Assembly: GCA_013822275.1 (NCBI GenBank)
Contig: PNKC01000025.1
Location: 1-38,550 of the forward strand
Direction of reading: 5' to 3'
Source: Anaerolinea sp.
GTDB lineage: Bacteria; Chloroflexota; Dehalococcoidia; Tepidiformales; Tepidiformaceae
Length of the DNA: 38,550 bases
The translations under genes and the position numbers were made by a program. Within the stretch, counting starts at the first letter, position 1, and each line of letters opens with the position of its first letter. This document shows, piece by piece, positions 21,688 through 29,668 of this stretch. The notes beneath the pieces were generated by a model. The model saw only the letters and a program-made list of their open reading frames with translations. It had not been told where the DNA came from and did not search any database.

Positions 21688-24600
21688 CTAGCCGGCCAGG
21701 CCTCCCGCTATCCGGGTCCGGAGCTTACCGAACCGCTCCGGCGGCTCGTCGCCCATCTCTTCCGCGTAGGCACTCCGGTAGCTATCGAGGAAGGCGAGGG
21801 CAACGGCGGGCTGGCCTGCGGCGGCGCGGTATTCGGCGAGCTGGTAGGCCGCCTCTTCGTTGAGGCGGTTGTTCGCGAGCACGCGCTCAACACAAGCGGC
21901 GGCGGCTTCAAAGTCATCCCGGCCCGCGTAGTAGCCGGCGAGGTGCGTAAGGGCCTGGTCGGCGTGTCCGGTCGTGCGGTCGCGGATGCTGCTCGCCCAT
22001 TCGGAGAAGAACGCCTCGGCGAATGGGCCCCGGTAGTAATCCAGCGCCGACTCGTAGGCGTTGGCGCGTTCGCGCGAGCCCCTCGGCAGACGTTGGGCCT
22101 GTTGCAGCGCGGCTTCGAACTGGTCGACGTCCCATTCGAATTCCGCCGCGGGGTTGAGGAGGTAGGTGCCATCCTGCTTGACGACGCTTTCCTGGTAGAT
22201 TGCGCGGCGGAGCCGGTGGAGGTTGGAGTGGAAGGCGCTGTTGCACTTCTCTGGAGAGAGTTCGGGGTAGAGCATCTCGACGGCCTCTTCCTTCCGCACC
22301 CCGGAGCGATTGGCGAGGAAGAGGAAGAAGAGTTCCTTGGCCCGGACGCTGGACCACGCCTCATCGCTGACGGCCCTGCCGCCGACGGCGACGGATACCC
22401 GTCCGAGGCTCCGGGCGACGACGGCGGGGAACTTGCCAGGCGAGGCAGGCGCCGCCACTTCGGCCCCGAGCGCACTAAGTGACTGCCTCTCAAGCAGAAC
22501 TCTGAACGCGTCGCCGGCGAGATTCCGGGACGCGGCCCATTGGGCAAACATGGGGTGCTCGCGGATCAGGGGGAGGAGCGCGGCGGCCATCCAGGGTTCC
22601 GTCATCAAGGCGTCGAGTTCGCGCAGCGCCTCCTGCGCGTCGCTGCGGCGGTTCGCGCGGAAGTGGCAAAGGGCGAGCCGGTAATAAGCCACGGCGAGCG
22701 AACTCCGCGCATCCATCTCCCTGAACAGCTCAATGGCGCCCTGGAGTTCGTCCACCGCAACAACGTGGTTGCCAGCGACGGATTCAACGGCGCCCTGCTG
22801 CATCCTGCAGAAGGCGAGTTCATAGGTGCTCCCGGCGGTGAGGGCCACGAGAAGCGCGCGGCGTGAAAAGAAGTCCGCCTCGGCGACATCGCCGAGGGCG
22901 AGCAGGGCAGCGGAAAGGCCGGCGATCGAGAGGGAAGCCAGGGTTTCGTCGGGCGCCTCCTCCGCGCAAATGCGGATCGCCTCTTCGTACTGCTCCCGTG
23001 CCTGCTGGTAGTGGCCCAGGGCATGTTGTGCTTCGGCGAGGGAAGCGATGGCGTAGGCGGCGTTACGGGCGTTCCCGCAGCGGATGCCTTCAAGGCGGGC
23101 CTCTTCAAGGACTTCGACAGCACTCTCAAAATCCCCGGCCTGGAGGTGAGCCATGCCCAGGTTGTTCAGCACCCAGCCGAGGTTTGAGGAGCGGCCAAGG
23201 CGCCGCCAGCCGTTTGCGGCCTGGGTAAGCACAGTCACGGCGCCGGGCGCGTCCCCGCGCATCGTCATCAGTTGGCCGAGGGTCGATCGGGCGAGGAGGT
23301 CGAGAGGCTGGACGCCGGCGGCGTCGCATTGCTTGATCGCTTCCGTGAGGAGGCGCTCGGCGCGAGGGAGGTCCCTGGAAACCGACAGGTCGATCTCGGC
23401 GAGGTGGAACATGAGCTCCGCCGCGAGCGCGGCGCCAGCGTCGGCGTCCACCGCGCGCAACTGTGTTGCGTCCGCGAGCGCCTCGTCGCGCTTGCCGAGC
23501 AGGCGAAGGGCGCGAAGACGGCCAAGGAGGGCGTGCACCCTCGCCTGGCCACCGGCGGCGGGATCAGCCAGCACTGCGTCGGCCTCGGTCAGTGCCTGGT
23601 GAGGCAGCCCGCGATGAGCGAGCACTCGCGCCCTGATGCCAAACAGCAGTGGCCGCTCTTCGAGCACATCCGCAGGGATGGTTTCGATCGCCCGCCAGAG
23701 CAGGGCGAAGGCGCCCTGGAGGATGAGTCGCGAACCGTGCTCTTCGATAAGGTCCGCCAGAAGCTGGTGATGGCCCGCCGCCCGGGCCGTCTCAATCGCG
23801 TCGGTGACCCGGCCCGCCTTGAGGCAGGCTTCAATATGCCGGCCGGTTGCCGCGGCGTAGGCCTTTGGGGCGGTCGATTTGAACTTGGATTCGAGGAACT
23901 CGCGAAGCAGCGGGTTCAGGCGGAACGAGTCGCCTTCGAGCGGCTCACAGAGGAACTCGCGCGAACTGAGCCAACGGGAGAGTTCCAGCCAGCCAGACTC
24001 ACCGATCGTCTCCCGCCCGAACGCGCCAGTCACCGTGTCCGGGATTGAGACCTGGAGCAGGGCGCCGCGCAACTGGGCCGGCACCGGCCCCCACACTTCC
24101 GTCGCCAGGTAGCGGTCGAACGCCTCAGGGCTGCGGCGTTGGCGCACGGCGCCGTCACCTTCGCGGCCGGCCAGCAGCGACATAACACCCACCGGCCAAC
24201 CGCCGGTGGCCACCATCAGATCAACAGGGCTCCAGGTGGAGCCGCTGGCACTAATCGCTTCCTGGACTTCGGCTTCATCGAAGGCGAGGTCGCTGGCGCC
24301 GAGATAGAGGCAGCTGCCCGTGGCGATAAGTTCGTCCAGGGCCGGGCATTCAGGCAGTTCGCGACCGCTGATCACGATCTCCATGCCCTGGGGGACGTTT
24401 TCCACCAGCCAACCGGCAAGGTCCCCGGAGCCAGGGTCGGCCCGAAGGACGTGGGCGTTATCGATGATCAGCAGAATTGGGAGGCTGGAGGCGTCGGCCG
24501 CCGACTGGAGGATGGCGCCGAGGTAGGCGGCGAGGTCGCCAGGCCTGGCGACCGAGGCGGGGGGCTGGACCGGCTGGTTGCCCTGGATCGCCGCGGCAAG

Positions 24601-24897
24601 GTGCTGGGCGAACATCTCGGGCACGGTGCTGGACGCGTCCAGGGAGACCCAGCGGACCGAATACTGGTCGTCGATGTCGTGGGCGAAGTGGCCAAGGAGG
24701 GTCGTCTTGCCGTAGCCGGCGGGCGCCTGGATGAGGCTGAGACCCGTGCCAATACCGGCGTGCAGCCGTTTGAGGAGGCGTTCCCGGCCAACCGCCGCCG
24801 TCCGCCGCCGGGGGATGGCGTATCGGCCGCTGCTTGACTCACGCGTGAGGCTGGATGGGAGAGTTACCGCTCTCATGGTGAGGTAGTCTACTCCCAT
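21688..24897 (-). CDS. MalT-like ATPase transcriptional regulator with C-terminal winged helix and BTAD domain
   Basis: A 1069-residue signal-transduction regulator. The N-terminal NTPase has Walker A QAPAGYGKTT (about 57-66) and the LIIDNAHVL Walker-B region, as in MalT-type STAND proteins. A long TPR-like helical middle (about 350-800, for example LNNLGMAHLQAGDFESAVEV) should bind a ligand or partner. The C-terminus has an OmpR/SARP-like winged helix (SVAVGGRAVSDEAWSSVRAK to LNPAAEFEWDVDQF) and a bacterial transcriptional activation domain. MalT itself carries a LuxR helix-turn-helix at this end, so this is the BTAD variant. Alternative start: in-frame ATG at 24876. The target is unknown; the repeat at 21651-21670 is a candidate site. 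Confidence 0.9.
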   Translation of the reverse strand: MGVDYLTMRAVTLPSSLTRESSSGRYAIPRRRTAAVGRERLLKRLHAGIGTGLSLIQAPAGYGKTTLLGHFAHDIDDQYSVRWVSLDASSTVPEMFAQHLAAAIQGNQPVQPPASVARPGDLAAYLGAILQSAADASSLPILLIIDNAHVLRADPGSGDLAGWLVENVPQGMEIVISGRELPECPALDELIATGSCLYLGASDLAFDEAEVQEAISASGSTWSPVDLMVATGGWPVGVMSLLAGREGDGAVRQRRSPEAFDRYLATEVWGPVPAQLRGALLQVSIPDTVTGAFGRETIGESGWLELSRWLSSREFLCEPLEGDSFRLNPLLREFLESKFKSTAPKAYAAATGRHIEACLKAGRVTDAIETARAAGHHQLLADLIEEHGSRLILQGAFALLWRAIETIPADVLEERPLLFGIRARVLAHRGLPHQALTEADAVLADPAAGGQARVHALLGRLRALRLLGKRDEALADATQLRAVDADAGAALAAELMFHLAEIDLSVSRDLPRAERLLTEAIKQCDAAGVQPLDLLARSTLGQLMTMRGDAPGAVTVLTQAANGWRRLGRSSNLGWVLNNLGMAHLQAGDFESAVEVLEEARLEGIRCGNARNAAYAIASLAEAQHALGHYQQAREQYEEAIRICAEEAPDETLASLSIAGLSAALLALGDVAEADFFSRRALLVALTAGSTYELAFCRMQQGAVESVAGNHVVAVDELQGAIELFREMDARSSLAVAYYRLALCHFRANRRSDAQEALRELDALMTEPWMAAALLPLIREHPMFAQWAASRNLAGDAFRVLLERQSLSALGAEVAAPASPGKFPAVVARSLGRVSVAVGGRAVSDEAWSSVRAKELFFLFLANRSGVRKEEAVEMLYPELSPEKCNSAFHSNLHRLRRAIYQESVVKQDGTYLLNPAAEFEWDVDQFEAALQQAQRLPRGSRERANAYESALDYYRGPFAEAFFSEWASSIRDRTTGHADQALTHLAGYYAGRDDFEAAAACVERVLANNRLNEEAAYQLAEYRAAAGQPAVALAFLDSYRSAYAEEMGDEPPERFGKLRTRIAGGLAG

Positions 24898-24972
24898 GGC
24901 GGGCGCGGCGCCATACGATTCCGGGCTGTCTTGGTTAGGGGTTTGGAAGGGGCGTGGCTCCCACGAGGGTGG

Positions 24973-25003
24973 TTGACCTTCACCGTCCTCCCCGTGTTAT
25001 GGT
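24973..25003 (+). promoter_or_regulatory. Candidate promoter for the CAP-domain gene
   Basis: TTGACC and TATGGT are separated by 19 bases (18 if TTATGG is taken), in the divergent gap between the BTAD regulator and the CAP protein. The -35 is good; the spacing is long. Confidence 0.38.
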
Positions 25004-25039
25004 CGAAAAACCCGATCGCCCCCGCGGACGAGGATTCAC

Positions 25040-25975
25040 GTGAAGCGAGTTTCGATTCTTCTCCTGGTGCTTGCCTTCGGGCTCGGTGCGGCGGCAGTCC
25101 TGATGCAACGCGAGCCGGCAGCAGCGGCGGGCCCATGCAACGTGGGCGGCTCCGAGTTGGATAGCGAAGAGACGCAGTTCCTCGGGCTCCTCCAGCAGTG
25201 GCGCAACTCTACCCTGCGTTACTCCAGCCCGCTGGAGGTCTCCGGAGCACTCAACCAGGCAGCAGCTTGGTTCGCCGAGTGGCAGGTCAACCATGGCACA
25301 CCCGGCGGGCACAACGACGATTCCCTGCCAGGAGGACGCTACTTCAACCAGCGGGCCATGGATTGCGGCTACACCGGCTCCGTTGGCGGCCAGCCAATCT
25401 CCAACGGCACCGGCGAGGGCGTGTTCGGCGTCTCCAGCAGTGGAGCCGCAGGTGTCGGGCCAACGCAGGCGATGGCAGGGATCACCTATGGGGGTAGTGG
25501 GGTCTATATCCAAACCAACTCCACGAGCCTCCCGGCCAAGTGCGTGGGTGTCGCCGTGAAGCGAAACGCCGCGGGTACGGCCGTGGCGTGGGTCGTTGTG
25601 ATTGGCCAGTACCCTGCGAGCTCGCCCTGCCCCGGCGGTTCGGGCGGTGGAACCGCAACCACCGCGGCGACGAGCACGCCCACAAAGACGCCGACACCGA
25701 CGCCGACGCCGAGCCCGACCCCCACGCCCCGCGCGGATGGCGTGGCGGTCACGATCGTCGCTGGTTGGAACCTGGTCGTAATCCCTTCGGGGCCCATCGA
25801 CGATGTGCTGTACCGGGCTAAAGGCTGCTACCGCTCTGTTTACCAGCAAGATGGCGACCGCTGGCTGCGCTATTCGCCCGATGCCCCCCCATACGCCAAC
25901 AACTTGAGGACATCAAACGGCGGCGTCTTCTGGGTGGAAGGCACCGCCGCGAATTGTGGCCCGGTCCGGCTGTAG
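25040..25975 (+). CDS. Secreted CAP/SCP-domain protein with TP-rich linker
   Basis: A 311-residue exported protein. Residues 1-30 are a signal peptide (KR, then VSILLLVLAFGLGAAAVL, cleavage near AAAA-G). Residues about 40-205 look like a bacterial CAP (SCP/PR-1) domain: FLGLLQQWRNS, LEVSGALNQAAAWFAEWQ, then a His-containing HGTPGGHNDD segment. A Thr/Pro repeat linker (TPTKTPTPTPTPSPTPTP, about 213-233) leads to a small C-terminal domain with two Cys residues (GCYRS, ANCGP) and WNLVVIPSGPIDDVLY, which I do not recognise. The GTG start has GAGG upstream. The function of bacterial CAP proteins is largely unknown; surface or adhesive roles are suggested. Confidence 0.78.
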   Translation: MKRVSILLLVLAFGLGAAAVLMQREPAAAAGPCNVGGSELDSEETQFLGLLQQWRNSTLRYSSPLEVSGALNQAAAWFAEWQVNHGTPGGHNDDSLPGGRYFNQRAMDCGYTGSVGGQPISNGTGEGVFGVSSSGAAGVGPTQAMAGITYGGSGVYIQTNSTSLPAKCVGVAVKRNAAGTAVAWVVVIGQYPASSPCPGGSGGGTATTAATSTPTKTPTPTPTPSPTPTPRADGVAVTIVAGWNLVVIPSGPIDDVLYRAKGCYRSVYQQDGDRWLRYSPDAPPYANNLRTSNGGVFWVEGTAANCGPVRL

Positions 25976-25984
25976 CCGGACTGG

Positions 25985-26176
25985 TCAGGCGAGGGGGAAG
26001 ATCTTAAAGCCCGGGGAGTCGGCGATCTTCAGGCCAAGCGCCCCGAGCGCGCCAATGCAGACCAGGGCGACGAACGCGAGGATCAGGGCATATTCAGCGA
26101 GTCCCTGGCCGGACTCGCCGTTTGTGCCGCGCCGTCGGGCGAGGATCAGCCTGCCTACCGAATTGATTGCCTGCAT
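25985..26176 (-). CDS. Flp/Fap-type (class IVb) pilin
   Basis: A 63-residue prepilin. The leader ends with a prepilin peptidase site G23|Q24 (GESG-QGLAEYALIL), with Glu at +5 and Tyr at +6 as in Flp pilins, and is followed by the single hydrophobic helix ALILAFVALVCIGALGALGL. Mature Flp pilins polymerise into Tad pili for adhesion. A GGGGTGATC purine stretch lies just before the ATG. No tad genes (ATPase, prepilin peptidase, secretin) are in the window, so its assembly machinery must be elsewhere. It converges on the CAP-protein gene. Confidence 0.85.
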   Translation of the reverse strand: MQAINSVGRLILARRRGTNGESGQGLAEYALILAFVALVCIGALGALGLKIADSPGFKIFPLA

Positions 26177-26312
26177 TTGATCACCCCTGCCTGGTTTTAC
26201 CGCATCCTTGCCTTGGAAGTCGGCCGTCGCATCCTCGGGAACCCCCTCGGGGAGAGGCAGGTCGGTGACCCCCGGGTGACGAATTTACGGTGCGTTTACA
26301 ATCTGGCTTCGT

Positions 26313-27203
26313 TCAGAGGGCTTCCAGATAGGCGGCCACCTGGAGCGCGTCGTCCGTGATGACGGTTGTGACGCCGGACGCGAAGAGGCCGTCGGCCACT
26401 GAGAGCGTATCCGCTTCGCCCAGGTCGTGGAGGGTCCATGCTGCAAGGTTGGTGCCGCGGGCGGCGAGCGCCTCCCCGAGGTCAAAACTCAGCTTCGCCA
26501 TGTGCCGGATCGTAAGGATGTCGACCATCCACTCCTCGGCTTCGGGGAGGAGGCCGCGGATGTCATCTGTCCTGCACTCGAAGTACTCACGCGGTGAGAA
26601 ATGCCTGTTGTGCGCCACGGGCGAGTCATCCCACATGCCGTAGACGCCCATCGCGCCAGGGTAGTAGTCCGGGCCCCGGCCGGGGTCGAAGTTCCACTGG
26701 AGGGTTGGGTCCAGGGCGACGCGGAAGCCGCGCCTGGCCAGTCCGCGCAGGTTCCAATGCGCCTGTGAGCCGATGAGGACGCGGTCTTTCATCGGCTCAA
26801 GCACCCGGGCCAGCGCGGCAAGCCGCGCGGCGGAAATCGGACGCATGAGCTTCAGGTCCACCTGGAGGAGGGTGGACCCGCCCTGCATGACATCGACTAC
26901 GTCTTCGAGGAAGCAAAGGGTGCTGGAGACGTCCTTGAGGTAGTGGAGCGTGCGCGCCGCCTCGCGGTCCAGGCTGTCCACGGGCCCACGGCCGGTGGTT
27001 TCGTCGCTGAGCTGCGCGTCGTGGAAGATCAGCATGGCGTCGTCGGCGAGGAAGCGGAGGTCGATTTCGAGGCGCGGGACAGCCACGCGCACGCATTCGT
27101 CCACCGCCGCCAACGAATTCGGGGCGAACTTGCCTGAGAGCGTGGCGCGGTGGCAACAGAGGACTCGTTGCCGCCCATCGACCACTGGCGCAAGGTTCGT
27201 CAT
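26313..27203 (-). CDS. Glycerophosphodiester phosphodiesterase family protein
   Basis: A 296-residue GDPD-like TIM-barrel protein. The family hydrolyses glycerophosphodiesters to glycerol-3-phosphate and an alcohol. Signature residues are in order: His18-Arg19 (CCHRATLSGKFAPNS, where the usual motif is HRG...PENT), Glu46 and Asp48 in PRLEIDLRFLADD, and His61 in IFHDAQLSDETTG. The HRG glycine is replaced by Ala, a mild deviation. A closing AAWTLHDLGEADTLSVADG with TTVITDD is typical of the end of the barrel. No signal peptide is seen, so it is probably cytoplasmic. The start lies 6 bases after a -10-like TAAACT and has no Shine-Dalgarno, consistent with a leaderless message. It is divergent from the methyltransferase gene. 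Confidence 0.85.
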   Translation of the reverse strand: MTNLAPVVDGRQRVLCCHRATLSGKFAPNSLAAVDECVRVAVPRLEIDLRFLADDAMLIFHDAQLSDETTGRGPVDSLDREAARTLHYLKDVSSTLCFLEDVVDVMQGGSTLLQVDLKLMRPISAARLAALARVLEPMKDRVLIGSQAHWNLRGLARRGFRVALDPTLQWNFDPGRGPDYYPGAMGVYGMWDDSPVAHNRHFSPREYFECRTDDIRGLLPEAEEWMVDILTIRHMAKLSFDLGEALAARGTNLAAWTLHDLGEADTLSVADGLFASGVTTVITDDALQVAAYLEAL

Positions 27204-27209
27204 CGCCAG

Positions 27210-27215
27210 AGTTTA
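27210..27215 (-). promoter_or_regulatory. Candidate -10 TAAACT of the GDPD gene
   Basis: TAAACT ends 6 bases before the GDPD ATG, at leaderless distance, and directly abuts an 18-bp imperfect palindrome on its upstream side. Confidence 0.38.
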
Positions 27216-27233
27216 GCCTTCCCCGGAGAAGGC
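27216..27233. promoter_or_regulatory. Operator-like imperfect palindrome between divergent genes
   Basis: GCCTTC-CCCGGA-GAAGGC has 6-bp perfect arms and a near-symmetric CCGG centre, 18 bp in all. It lies in the -10/-35 spacer of the GDPD promoter and 60 bp before the methyltransferase start, a good place for a repressor acting on both. Confidence 0.38.
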
Positions 27234-27292
27234 GCACGGCGACGCGGCGCCAGGTTGGCGTTGTGCCCGCAGTTGGGCGAACATAGCCGCCC

Positions 27293-28303
27293 ATGATGGA
27301 TGAACTTGAGGCGGCGCGATTCCGCGTTTACGCCCTACAGGATGGCGCCGTCCGGGCGCAGGCCCTCACCTTCGCGCTCCGGGCGGGGCTATTCGACCGG
27401 CTTGAGAGGGGCGCCACGAGCTTCGCCGACCTTTCCTTCGAGCTTGGGCTCTCGAAGCGCGTTCTGCCCGCCCTGGTCGCGTTCCTTACGGCGCAGGGTT
27501 TGCTGGACCGAGATGGGGAAGGGCGGATCGCGAACTCGGCCGCTGCCTCGGCGTTCCTCGTACGTGGAAGTCCACGGTACATCGGCGGGCGCGGGCTGCT
27601 CTACAGCGGTTTTTGGGAAGCCATCCGCAGCCTGCCGGAGGCGCTGGCGACAGGGATGCCCTGGACGCCCGAGGGCCAGCACGACATGTTCGCGGGCTTC
27701 GGCGAGGAGGAGCAGCGCTGGTTCGCCGAGGGGATGTTCGCCAACGCCGTCCACGGTGGCCGCGCCTTGATGGAGCAGGTCGATTTCAGTGGTTTCCGGC
27801 GGTTGCTGGATGTGGGCGGCAACGCCGGGGGCTACGCAACGGCCATCCTCCTGCGGCACCCTCATCTCACGGGCACGATCGTCGATGTCGAGGGCGTACG
27901 GAAACTCGCCCTTGGGCGCGTGGAGGAGGCGGGATTGAAGGAGCGCCTGACGTTCGTCAGCGGCTCGTTCTTCGAAGACTCGCTGCCCAGGGGCCACGAC
28001 CTCCTCCTCCTCTCGAGCATCCTCCACGACTGGGGGGATGATGACGCACGGTGCATCCTCGCGAACTGCTTTTCGGCGCTTGAACCGGGCGGGATGGTGG
28101 TGGTCACCGAGCCGATGCTGGCGGAGGACTATTCGGGGCCAGACCACCCTTCGGTGAGCGGCCTGGCGATGGCGGTGCTCGGTGGGGAGAACCGGACGCG
28201 CGGCCGGGTGTGTGAGCTGCTCGAGGAGGCTGGCTTCAGGGATTGCTGGCAATCCCCGTTGCTGCCGCAGAATAGCGTTGTGACGGCCCGGAAGCCTGCC
28301 TGA
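27293..28303 (+). CDS. SAM-dependent O-methyltransferase (methyltransferase family 2)
   Basis: A 336-residue enzyme of the plant-COMT/hydroxyneurosporene type. An N-terminal winged-helix dimerisation domain (about 15-90, ALRAGLFDRLERGATSFADL) precedes the SAM fold with motif I LLDVGGNAGGYATAIL, the acidic loop VDVEGV, and the strongly typical LLSSILHDWGDDDARCILAN, whose His is the catalytic base in O-methyltransferases of this group. Then follow LEPGGMVVVTEPML and a closing VVTARKP. Substrates are usually hydroxylated aromatics or polyketide-like compounds, but none can be inferred. ATG doublet at 27293/27296; no Shine-Dalgarno is visible. Convergent with the next hydrolase gene. Confidence 0.88.
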   Translation: MMDELEAARFRVYALQDGAVRAQALTFALRAGLFDRLERGATSFADLSFELGLSKRVLPALVAFLTAQGLLDRDGEGRIANSAAASAFLVRGSPRYIGGRGLLYSGFWEAIRSLPEALATGMPWTPEGQHDMFAGFGEEEQRWFAEGMFANAVHGGRALMEQVDFSGFRRLLDVGGNAGGYATAILLRHPHLTGTIVDVEGVRKLALGRVEEAGLKERLTFVSGSFFEDSLPRGHDLLLLSSILHDWGDDDARCILANCFSALEPGGMVVVTEPMLAEDYSGPDHPSVSGLAMAVLGGENRTRGRVCELLEEAGFRDCWQSPLLPQNSVVTARKPA

Positions 28304-28324
28304 ACGCCGCCGCTCACCGCTACA

Positions 28325-29611
28325 TCAGGGTTCGCCAATCCGGTCTTCGATCCAGGGCACTATGAGGTCGATGATCCGTTCGCGGGGGTCCGGGAGTTTT
28401 CGCCCTTCTTCGCCCACCGGGTGGAGGTAGTGGTCCGCCCAGGGAAGGTCAACGAGCTGTTTGTCCTGGGCGCCGCTCGTTTCCAGGAGTTCCCGCTGTT
28501 CTGAGGGGAAGATGTCGCAGTCGCCGTCCGCGTAGACGAGCAGCGTCGGGATCGCTACGTGCCGGATGGTGTCGGGCAGATCGGCCTGGCTTGCGAGCCC
28601 GCTCCAGGTGCTCAGCCACGCCTGGGGGGTCATCAAGCGGGCGAGGCCACCGGGGCCGTAGTTGCCGATGATCGGGTCGCCAGGGGAGAAGATGCTGCCG
28701 AGGGGGCGCTGGCTTGGATCAATGGTTGGATCGAGATACGCCGGGTTGGCCAGCGTGCGGTAGATGGTCATGTAGCGGCCGAGCCTGGCCTTCCGGGCGA
28801 TCATGCCGGAAACGCCCCAATCGAGGGCGGGGAAGCCATCCTGTCGCATACGCTCACGCGCTTCGCGGTGTTCGGCAAGGTAGGCGCGGGCCCGCTCATC
28901 CAGGCGGTGGTTCCGCTCGCGCTGGCGCAGCCGGTATCCGGCCAGCCAGATGGCGTCGTAGCGGCTCGACTGGGGAAACGGCCGGTAGCCGTTGGCCGGG
29001 TTGTACATGTCCCACGCCGGGTCCGTCGCCACCGGGTCGTCTTCGTCGATGACTGCCGGGTCCAGGACGTTGAGAATGAACCGGCCTTCGCCCAGGTGCG
29101 CGGCGACGGCGATGTAGAGGTCGCCCGCCGGCATCACCTCCGTGCTCAGGTCAATTGGGTCGCCCGCTGGCGTCTGGTTGAGCCGCTGCGCCGGTGGTTG
29201 GCCGGCCTGCGACTGGTAGAAGCCGAGCAGGGAACCGCCACCGCTGTTTCCCAGGAGGATGATGCGTTCGAACCCCCGTTCCTTGAGGTAGCGCATGCCC
29301 GCCGCGACATCGAAGAGGAGGCGTTCGTGGATCATGTGCGTGTCGTTGTTGAGGTAGCGGCTGTTGTGGCCAAAGACGGCGTACCCACGGGCGGTGAGGC
29401 CTGGCACGACGTAATGCCTGGTGAATTCGCCGCGTGGATGCATGAGGTAAACGGCGGTCTTCGGCTCGCGCTTCGCGGGCCGGTAGAGGATGCCGAAGCT
29501 CTGGGCGGTGTCCGTCGCTTCCAGGTAGGCCACGTCCCGCCGGACTGAGTCGTCGAGGTGCGTGAAAGCGAACGGCAGCCGCCGCGCGCGCTCTTCGAAG
29601 ATCTGGGTCAT
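28325..29611 (-). CDS. Alpha/beta hydrolase family protein, large
   Basis: A 428-residue alpha/beta-hydrolase-fold protein. The oxyanion strand is TAVYLMHPRGEF, the nucleophile elbow is LLGNSGGGS (Ser123, G-N-S-G-G), the acid is probably in LVYADGDCDIFPSEQ and the His in LPWADHYLHPVG. A large insertion (about 130-330) between elbow and acid, rich in Trp, Tyr and Arg, makes a lid domain and explains the length. Such proteins include peptidases of the S9/S15 type and cocaine-esterase-like enzymes, but the substrate is unknown. GGGAGG lies before ATG and a TAGAAT -10 candidate 39 bases upstream. No signal peptide, so it is cytoplasmic. Confidence 0.85.
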   Translation of the reverse strand: MTQIFEERARRLPFAFTHLDDSVRRDVAYLEATDTAQSFGILYRPAKREPKTAVYLMHPRGEFTRHYVVPGLTARGYAVFGHNSRYLNNDTHMIHERLLFDVAAGMRYLKERGFERIILLGNSGGGSLLGFYQSQAGQPPAQRLNQTPAGDPIDLSTEVMPAGDLYIAVAAHLGEGRFILNVLDPAVIDEDDPVATDPAWDMYNPANGYRPFPQSSRYDAIWLAGYRLRQRERNHRLDERARAYLAEHREARERMRQDGFPALDWGVSGMIARKARLGRYMTIYRTLANPAYLDPTIDPSQRPLGSIFSPGDPIIGNYGPGGLARLMTPQAWLSTWSGLASQADLPDTIRHVAIPTLLVYADGDCDIFPSEQRELLETSGAQDKQLVDLPWADHYLHPVGEEGRKLPDPRERIIDLIVPWIEDRIGEP

Positions 29612-29650
29612 GGCCAGCCTCCCGTTGTGGGCGCAGGCGCCCGTGGCGGG

Positions 29651-29656
29651 ATTCTA
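29651..29656 (-). promoter_or_regulatory. Candidate -10 TAGAAT of the alpha/beta hydrolase
   Basis: Minus-strand CGTAGAATCCC, 39 bases before the hydrolase ATG, shares its CGTAGAATC core with two other promoters in the window. Confidence 0.35.
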
Positions 29657-29668
29657 CGAGCGACGCCG

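Noticed and set aside
25680-25735. ACC/CCG-type repeats as a tandem DNA repeat
   Set aside because: They encode the Thr/Pro linker of the secreted CAP protein in frame, so protein composition explains them.
26240-26285. Terminator-like hairpin (CCCTCGGGG region) between GDPD and the pilin gene
   Set aside because: The arms are short, mostly direct repeats of CCTCGGG, and no T-tract follows.
26313-27203. Possible selenocysteine read-through at the TGA ending the GDPD gene
   Set aside because: The barrel is complete and the extension has low-complexity, non-conserved composition; no redox motif surrounds the TGA.
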